A stretch of 64,000 nucleotides of DNA from an uncultured Lachnoanaerobaculum sp. (GTDB lineage: Bacteria > Bacillota > Clostridia > Lachnospirales > Lachnospiraceae), in assembly GCA_937925515.1 (NCBI GenBank), contig CALALP010000044.1, positions 1-64,000 of the forward strand, given 5' to 3'. The position numbers and the translations under genes were made by a program. Below, one piece after another: positions 59,212 through 64,000 of the stretch. The notes under the pieces are model-generated. The model saw only the letters and a program-made list of their open reading frames with translations. It had not been told where the DNA came from and made no database searches. The first letter of the stretch is position 1. Each line of letters begins with the position of its first letter.

Positions 59212-59640
59212 ATGAAAATATTAATTATAAATGGAGCTAATCTAAATTTTTTAGGCTTGCGAGATACTTCTCAGTATGGTAAGAATACTTATACTGATTT
59301 AATAGATAGGTTAAGAGATTATTCTAAGAAAAGAAATTTTGAAATAGAGTTTTTTCAGAGTAATGCTGAGGGCGAGATTATAGATAGACTTCAAAGGGCT
59401 TATTATGAAAATGTATCAGGGATAGTCATTAATCCGGCAGCATTTACACATTATTCCTATGCTATAAGAGATACCCTTGAAATTTTAACTTGCAAAAAAG
59501 TAGAAGTTCATATTTCAAACATATACAAAAGAGAGAAATTTAGGCAAACTTCAGTAACTGCCCCTGTATGCGACGGTCAGATTTCAGGGCTTGGAATAAG
59601 GGGATATGAACTTGCAATAGAGTTTATATTAAGTTCTTAG
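59212..59640 (+). CDS. aroQ: Type II 3-dehydroquinate dehydratase AroQ
   Basis: 142 residues, normal for the type II enzyme of the shikimate pathway. NGANLNFLGLRDTSQYG corresponds to the NGPNLNLLGxREPxxYG motif, with the catalytic Tyr kept and the usual P and E replaced by A and D-T. QSNAEGEIIDRL matches QSNHEGxLID but with Ala for His. INPAAFTHYSYAIRDTL and the HISN loop follow. The substitutions are unusual enough to note but common in Clostridia. The start at 59212 follows AGAAAGG. Confidence 0.85.
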   Translation: MKILIINGANLNFLGLRDTSQYGKNTYTDLIDRLRDYSKKRNFEIEFFQSNAEGEIIDRLQRAYYENVSGIVINPAAFTHYSYAIRDTLEILTCKKVEVHISNIYKREKFRQTSVTAPVCDGQISGLGIRGYELAIEFILSS

Positions 59641-59652
59641 GCTTTTTTTAAT

Positions 59653-59738
59653 AGGTGTTGTAAATAGATTTCCAAATATAAAGTTACATATCACTATTTA
59701 ATTATGGGGTTTTCCTCGCCGTCGGCGAGTAAAACCCC
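59653..59738. repeat. Left part of a palindromic miniature element
   Basis: GGTGTTGTAAATAG at 59654-59667 resembles the left end GGGTGTTGCAAAAT. About 40 bp later comes a hairpin with 15-bp arms (59706-59720 and 59724-59738, one mismatch) and core CTCGCC-GTC-GGCGAG, as at 1-27. No right end was found. It lies between convergent aroQ and the HipA-like gene and may serve as a terminator. Confidence 0.6.
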
Positions 59739-59781
59739 CTATAAAAAAGTCCTTAAATTAGCAAATATAATTTTCTCTGTT

Positions 59782-60648
59782 TCATATACTTTCAAGAGCC
59801 TTATCTATAATCTTTTCTTTTCTGTTTTTAATCATAGTTTTTAAAAATGTTTTATGCAGTGAAGTTATATATGGCGTATTCTCGATTATCTCATCAACTT
59901 TCTTTAAATCAATTCTACTTCCTATTTTTTTTAAAGCCTCTAAACATTTCGGAATTTTTGTTGTAGTAAGAAACTTAAAGTAATTAATTTTTTTATCATT
60001 TTCTTTTATTGCCGAATTTGGAAACACATATATACGCTCATCAATTTCCTTTTCAGAAGATAAAACTTTCTCCATTCCTTTTTCATCTAACTGAGGATAC
60101 AAACAAGAACCACAATCGTATACAGGAGCTAATTTTACTTTTCCCTCATTCTCATTTACTAAAAAACCCCAATTTCCATTATGTCTATCAAAATTTCCAA
60201 GTAGACTATCTCCAATAAACATATCCCAAAAAAAAGTTTCTAATTTTTCCGGTGGTACTATTTGTTGTTCTGTTATTGTAGAAAGAATTTCCTCAAGCTC
60301 TGTACCATAGCCGTTCCTTGAGCTTTCTATAATTGTGTTTTTCAAAGAGGCAAAGTCTTTAAGTACGTATCCACCAACAGCAAAATCTTTGCAAGCAACT
60401 GCTATCTTATCACCATACACTCCTAATATTGTTTTTTGTGTTTCTATTCCTAGGCTACTGAAAATATTACAAGCAACATATTCACTTATACAACTATTTG
60501 TATAGCTTAATATTTCATTTTTAATTGTCTTAGGTGGAAACTTTAACATATAATTTTCGCCATTATAAATAATTCCTATCTTATTCCCATTTGCACCACC
60601 ATATAAACGAAACTTATTTATTTTTAATTTTGTAAAATCAATATTCAT
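59782..60648 (-). CDS. HipA-like Ser/Thr kinase (CtkA-like)
   Basis: 288 residues, shorter than E. coli HipA (440) and without its N-terminal domain, like Helicobacter CtkA and other single-domain HipA kinases. Catalytic loop GNFDRHNGNWGF has the Asp and Asn; the metal-binding region is LAPVYDCGSCL, matching YDFGxS-like motifs; ATP-lysine region YMLKFPP is at the start. It is probably an active kinase, unlike the pseudokinase at 14.4 kb. A small partner gene lies 8 nt upstream. Its target is unknown. Confidence 0.8.
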   Translation of the reverse strand: MNIDFTKLKINKFRLYGGANGNKIGIIYNGENYMLKFPPKTIKNEILSYTNSCISEYVACNIFSSLGIETQKTILGVYGDKIAVACKDFAVGGYVLKDFASLKNTIIESSRNGYGTELEEILSTITEQQIVPPEKLETFFWDMFIGDSLLGNFDRHNGNWGFLVNENEGKVKLAPVYDCGSCLYPQLDEKGMEKVLSSEKEIDERIYVFPNSAIKENDKKINYFKFLTTTKIPKCLEALKKIGSRIDLKKVDEIIENTPYITSLHKTFLKTMIKNRKEKIIDKALESI

Positions 60649-60655
60649 AGCCCAC

Positions 60656-60862
60656 CTATAACCCTAAATACTTACGTCTAAGGTACTTTGCCTGTTCCTC
60701 TGTTATCTCTTTGCCATACATTGCCGTGTTTATAGAACCGTAGACTTCGCCCCATAAACAATCAAGTACAGAGGAATTTTCCTTTTCTCCCTTTACATAA
60801 GCCTCTATATCATCTCGTAAAAATCTTGGTAAATCAATTTCCATTAATTCATCTTCACTCAT
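60656..60862 (-). CDS. Small partner protein of the HipA-like kinase (putative antitoxin)
   Basis: About 68 acidic residues (MSEDELMEIDLPRFLRDD), helical, ending in EEQAKYLRRKYLGL. No known DNA-binding motif. Similar short acidic genes lie just before HipA-type kinases in many Firmicutes. Start at 60862 follows AGGAGG; the frame is open to 60898 and would overlap citC. An antitoxin role is inferred from position. Confidence 0.65.
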   Translation of the reverse strand: MSEDELMEIDLPRFLRDDIEAYVKGEKENSSVLDCLWGEVYGSINTAMYGKEITEEQAKYLRRKYLGL

Positions 60863-60881
60863 AATCAAATCCCTCCTTAAC

Positions 60882-61922
60882 TTAGTAGTGCCATACATTT
60901 TGAGTATTTACTATTTTTTCAACTAACTTTTCTGCATTTTCACTTAAAAAATACTTATAAGTAGACTTTGGTACAAGTTTTTTCAATTTATCAAAATCCC
61001 TATTTTTTATACATTCCCTTGCAAAGGACGCACTTACCATAAAGCCCTCTACCTGCTTTCTAGGTATAATTTTACAATTTAAATTTTCTGATATAACCTT
61101 ATTGTAAATGTTGGTTACCTTACTAAACGGCTCATCTCCCAAGTATCTACATTCAATATTTAAATATTCACTCACTTTCTTAAAAATCTTAGTATCCAAA
61201 GCTGCCTGTGTATATATAACCTTTTCAGTGTCCTTTAGAAAATAACTCGGAAATGTAGCACTACTTACAATATAATTATCAGTATCATGATAAATAATAT
61301 TTTGTAAATGCCTTGTTCCCTCTATTACAAGCTTTTTTCTTACCTCAAAAGGAATAATACTTATATCTTCTTTCACAATAAAAAGATGTAATAAATCATT
61401 GTTTTGTATTGCCTGTTCCACTAAATACAAATGTCCCAAAGTAAATGGGTTTGCGTTCATTATTATAGCATTAGAATACTCATCTTTTTTTATTTTTTTC
61501 TGCTCGTTTGTTTCTTGTTTTAACTTCTCAAGATAAGAACTAAAGCCATTTTTTTTATTTTCAAGAAAAACTAAATCATCTCCCACTCTAGCAATTTCAT
61601 AAAAACCTAAGTCCTCAAAAAATTTAGAAGTGTTTACTTTTGTATATATAAATAAATGTAAATTGCCTCTATTAAACTGATATTCTATAAGATGAGAAAT
61701 CAACAAATTGAGTATGCCCTGTCCTTGATACTTACTGTCCACGGCAACACATCTAAGAGTGTTCCTAAAGCAACTCCCTGTTGCCATTATATTATAATCT
61801 TCATCACATACAGCACATATATAATCTAAATTGGAATCCCTTTCTAAGCCCTCTCTTTTTAATAACTCATCAACCTTTTTAAGTAATATTTTATCATTTA
61901 AACTTATTTCTGATATGAACAT
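60882..61922 (-). CDS. citC: [Citrate (pro-3S)-lyase] ligase CitC
   Basis: 346 residues. A GNAT-like N-terminal domain (about 30-110) and a nucleotidyltransferase-type domain, with NANPFTLGHLYLVEQA as the HxGH motif. It acetylates the prosthetic group of citrate lyase ACP to activate the enzyme. The stop lies 19 nt before the start of the small HipA partner gene. citD, citE and citF are not in the window. Confidence 0.92.
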   Translation of the reverse strand: MFISEISLNDKILLKKVDELLKREGLERDSNLDYICAVCDEDYNIMATGSCFRNTLRCVAVDSKYQGQGILNLLISHLIEYQFNRGNLHLFIYTKVNTSKFFEDLGFYEIARVGDDLVFLENKKNGFSSYLEKLKQETNEQKKIKKDEYSNAIIMNANPFTLGHLYLVEQAIQNNDLLHLFIVKEDISIIPFEVRKKLVIEGTRHLQNIIYHDTDNYIVSSATFPSYFLKDTEKVIYTQAALDTKIFKKVSEYLNIECRYLGDEPFSKVTNIYNKVISENLNCKIIPRKQVEGFMVSASFARECIKNRDFDKLKKLVPKSTYKYFLSENAEKLVEKIVNTQNVWHY

Positions 61923-61940
61923 ATTCTCTCCACTAAGTTT

Positions 61941-63299
61941 TTAATCCTCTGAAATGAAATAAAGCATATAACACATTGCAAGTAAGTCGGCACTTCCCCC
62001 CGGAGAAAGCCCTCTATTAGTATATTCTATATCAAGTTCTTTTATAGTAGCCATACTTGGATATGGCTCTAGCTCAAGCATTTTTTTTAGCCTCTTTTTT
62101 TCATTAAGAAAGCTTTCATAATCACTTCTTTTTATCATATTTGTATCCATAGTGGCTGAAATGATATTGAGTAGTGCGATACAACCTGCATCATTTAAAG
62201 ACATTCCTCTTTTAATGCAACTTTCAAATTTAGGCATGCCATAATTTAAAACTGACAGATAGCCACCCTCTGCTTGCCCTCTTACCCCACTTATACCATA
62301 TTTTTTATATATTTTCTCTCCGAAAGTACCTTTTTTAACTTCATCACTTGAATTTTTAAGTTTATCTTCAAGTTCATTTTTCACTATTCCCTTGGCTATT
62401 TTACTACATTCTTTTAATATAAGCTTAAAATCACTCCATTTTTCATATCCCAATCTACCACAAGCCCCACATAATAGACCAAGTGAAAAAATAGCTCCCT
62501 TATGTGTATTGACCCCTTTTGTGGCAGCAAACATTGTAAGCTCAGCCCTTTTTCCTAGTTTTTGAAGTTCTCTAAAAAACTCATTATATTCCATATCTTT
62601 AAACTTAAGACTGAAACTTGCGGCTTCAAAAAAATAATTATATAATGACACTGAACTTGAAACAAATGTAAATATATCCATATCACTATGACTTTTGCTG
62701 CTGTTTCTATCCACAAGCCCTACTTTAGGGGTGGCAAGTGCCTCAAATAGTAAAGCTCTTACTGCCTGACTTGCCAAATAATTAGCATCTATTTTTTGGA
62801 AACTTTCATTTAAAATTTGATTTGTTTTATCAACTAATTCAGACACACTATGTGTTCTTCTACCTGCACATTCCTTAGCGGCTCTATCACACATTAAACA
62901 TTTTCTTAAGTGCTTTCTTTCAAGTTTATAGAAATGTGTATCTATCACATCAATATCATATAGTCTACTAAGTTCGTCATAGTCCTCTAGTTCTACACAT
63001 ATTTTTTTTATAATATTAGCGTCCTCATCTACAACAAAAAAAGCCTCATTTCCTGTAAAATCATTAGTAATTTCTTCATGTAAAATGTCTATCTTAGATA
63101 TTTCCAACTTAAGCTTTAAAGTTTTAATGCCATGCTCAAAACCCCTTAAAATCAGTTTTGAGTTTTTTATCTCTCCTGCAATATTCATTGTAAAGCTGAT
63201 AAGTGGCTTATTATATTTACTTATAAGTTTACTTTGCTTTTCTACTCTTAAATCCCTAGCCCTCATCATATCTAATACACTAACTTTCTTATTTTCCAT
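61941..63299 (-). CDS. CitX-CitG fusion, citrate lyase prosthetic-group biosynthesis
   Basis: 452 residues. The first 170 residues are CitX (apo-citrate lyase phosphoribosyl-dephospho-CoA transferase; MMRARDLRVEKQ and KLERKHLRKCLMCDRAAKECAGRRTHS are diagnostic). The rest is CitG (triphosphoribosyl-dephospho-CoA synthase; ALATPKVGLVDRNSSKSHSDM, GVNTHKGAIFSLGLLCGA). The fusion joins two successive steps in making the 2'-(5''-phosphoribosyl)-3'-dephospho-CoA group. It precedes citC by 18 nt. Fused CitXG proteins are known in Clostridia and lactic acid bacteria. Confidence 0.92.
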   Translation of the reverse strand: MENKKVSVLDMMRARDLRVEKQSKLISKYNKPLISFTMNIAGEIKNSKLILRGFEHGIKTLKLKLEISKIDILHEEITNDFTGNEAFFVVDEDANIIKKICVELEDYDELSRLYDIDVIDTHFYKLERKHLRKCLMCDRAAKECAGRRTHSVSELVDKTNQILNESFQKIDANYLASQAVRALLFEALATPKVGLVDRNSSKSHSDMDIFTFVSSSVSLYNYFFEAASFSLKFKDMEYNEFFRELQKLGKRAELTMFAATKGVNTHKGAIFSLGLLCGACGRLGYEKWSDFKLILKECSKIAKGIVKNELEDKLKNSSDEVKKGTFGEKIYKKYGISGVRGQAEGGYLSVLNYGMPKFESCIKRGMSLNDAGCIALLNIISATMDTNMIKRSDYESFLNEKKRLKKMLELEPYPSMATIKELDIEYTNRGLSPGGSADLLAMCYMLYFISED

Positions 63300-63342
63300 A
63301 ATCTTTCCCTAAATGATTTGCTTAAGTTTTACTTACATAATT

Positions 63343-63351
63343 ATTATACCA
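63343..63351 (-). promoter_or_regulatory. Extended -10 promoter candidate for citXG-citC
   Basis: On the minus strand TGG-TATAAT (63343-63351) is an extended -10 about 45 nt before the citXG start. The -35 region is weak. An alternative TTGAAT-17-TATAAC reads a little further upstream. Confidence 0.45.
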
Positions 63352-63408
63352 TACCTTACATTATCTATGTTATAATAATTGAGCTATATCAATTCAATGG
63401 AGGACTAT

Positions 63409-64000
63409 ATGAAAAAATTTATAAATGTTTCAATACTGATAATAAGCTCTATTTTTATTTCACTATCAACCAACTTTATATCTAAGGCAAACAGCTGGAA
63501 TAAAACTGATACCGGTTGGGAATTTATTTCAAATGGCGAAGTTCTTAAAAGCACTTGGTTAGCTGAAACTATTCCTGTTGGAAATAAAAGAACTTGGTAT
63601 TATCTTGATTCTAATGGAAAAATGGTAACAGGTTGGACTACTTCTGGTAATGGTTGGTACTATTTAGCACAAAACGGCGTAATGCAAACAGGTTGGCTAC
63701 AAGATAATAATAACTGGTATTTTTTAGATTCTTCAGGGAAAATGCAGGTAGGTTGGCTTTATTATAATGATAACTGGTACTTTTTAAATGCTTACGGACA
63801 AATGCTTACAGGCTGGGTGCTTGACAATGGAAAGTCCTACTATCTCGATAAAACTTCAGGCTATATGCTTACTTCTACTACAACCCCTGACGGAAACCAA
63901 GTAGATGAAAATGGAGTTTACATTTCAAATTCAAATAGTTCAAACTCTAATAAAGTTAGTAACACTTCACAAGAAACATTTTCTTCACAAGCAGAAAATG
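63409..64000 (+). CDS. Secreted protein with choline-binding-type cell-wall repeats (partial)
   Basis: The reading frame starts at ATG 63409, with GGAGG 5 nt before it, and stays open to the end of the window (about 197 residues visible), so it is truncated here. A signal peptide (FINVSILIISSIFISLS) is followed by a WNKTDTGWEFISNGE stretch and then five or so cell-wall-binding repeats of the pattern TGWxxxxNxWYYLxxxGxM (for example TGWLQDNNNWYFLDSSGKM). These bind choline or similar wall-polymer groups. After residue 150 it becomes Ser/Asn-rich. A catalytic or adhesive domain may follow outside the window. Confidence 0.85.
   Translation, partial: MKKFINVSILIISSIFISLSTNFISKANSWNKTDTGWEFISNGEVLKSTWLAETIPVGNKRTWYYLDSNGKMVTGWTTSGNGWYYLAQNGVMQTGWLQDNNNWYFLDSSGKMQVGWLYYNDNWYFLNAYGQMLTGWVLDNGKSYYLDKTSGYMLTSTTTPDGNQVDENGVYISNSNSSNSNKVSNTSQETFSSQAEN

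Noticed and set aside
63371..63376. TATAAT as the -10 box of the cell-wall repeat gene
   Set aside because: It has no -35 at a workable distance; TTGCTT (63318-63323) with TATTAT (63342-63347) is a possible alternative but not strong enough to list.

Overview
The window comes from a low-GC, Gram-positive anaerobe, most likely a member of the Lachnospiraceae (Clostridia, Bacillota). AT-rich codons, strong AGGAG-type ribosome binding sites, and the set ireB-ruvX-DUF1292, rnj, cdaA-cdaR, a Crh-like HPr, a SipW-type peptidase and a Firmicute-style type VII secretion locus all support this. The genus is not decided. No rRNA, tRNA, CRISPR array or complete insertion sequence was seen. Almost all genes are on the minus strand.

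Region by region. 1-3.2 kb (plus strand): the permease and ATPase of a siderophore/haem-type ABC importer, then a ROK-family regulator. 3.2-3.9 kb: a Phd/RelE-type toxin-antitoxin pair. 4.0-16.3 kb: a type VII (ESX/Ess-like) secretion operon read from a clear promoter at 16.3 kb. It encodes a lipoprotein, a membrane pseudokinase (EssB-like layout), an EssC motor ATPase, a LytTR regulator with a degenerate receiver, an unknown protein, a YukD/EsaB-like ubiquitin fold, a run of WXG100 and helical proteins, a candidate effector with a glycine-rich hydrophobic domain, and a DUF4176 protein. A strong terminator closes it at 3.97-4.01 kb. 16.6-18.4 kb: an AAA ATPase plus TOPRIM-like protein pair with its own promoter, a candidate anti-phage module. 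18.5-26.3 kb: a surface-fibre system with a TasA/camelysin-like secreted protein, two further SipW-dependent exported proteins, a SipW-type signal peptidase with a large membrane domain, a DUF5305 membrane protein, and a two-component system with a lipoprotein.

26.3-38.6 kb is mainly core housekeeping: recO, era, an M16 protease, DUF218, U32 peptidase, O-methyltransferase, a MltG-like fragment, RNase J, DUF1292, ruvX, ireB and mtaB. 38.6-51.2 kb holds a His-less HPr homologue, thiI with its cysteine desulfurase, rlmH, an orphan OmpR regulator, comEA, DUF445, a thiol-peroxide block (ohrR, gpx, trxB, trxA), tcdA, an AI-2E-type exporter, an aminotransferase and a Wzy-like polymerase. 51.3-55.3 kb is HPr followed by the c-di-AMP locus (cdaR, cdaA, two membrane proteins). 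55.5-58.9 kb is a MacAB-like ABC exporter. 59.2-64 kb holds aroQ, a HipA-like kinase with a small partner, citC and a citX-citG fusion, and the start of a secreted protein with choline-binding-type cell-wall repeats that runs off the window.

Two repeat themes run through the window. The first is a family of short palindromes: hairpins with core CTCGCC-GTC-GGCGAG, and inverted ends GGGTGTTGCAAAA or GGGGCTGTTACAAA, which look like miniature inverted-repeat elements. The second is in-frame 15- or 18-bp tandem repeats that build low-complexity tails on several proteins. The most noteworthy systems are the type VII operon, whose two signalling modules both look catalytically dead, the compact ATPase-TOPRIM pair, and the SipW fibre operon.
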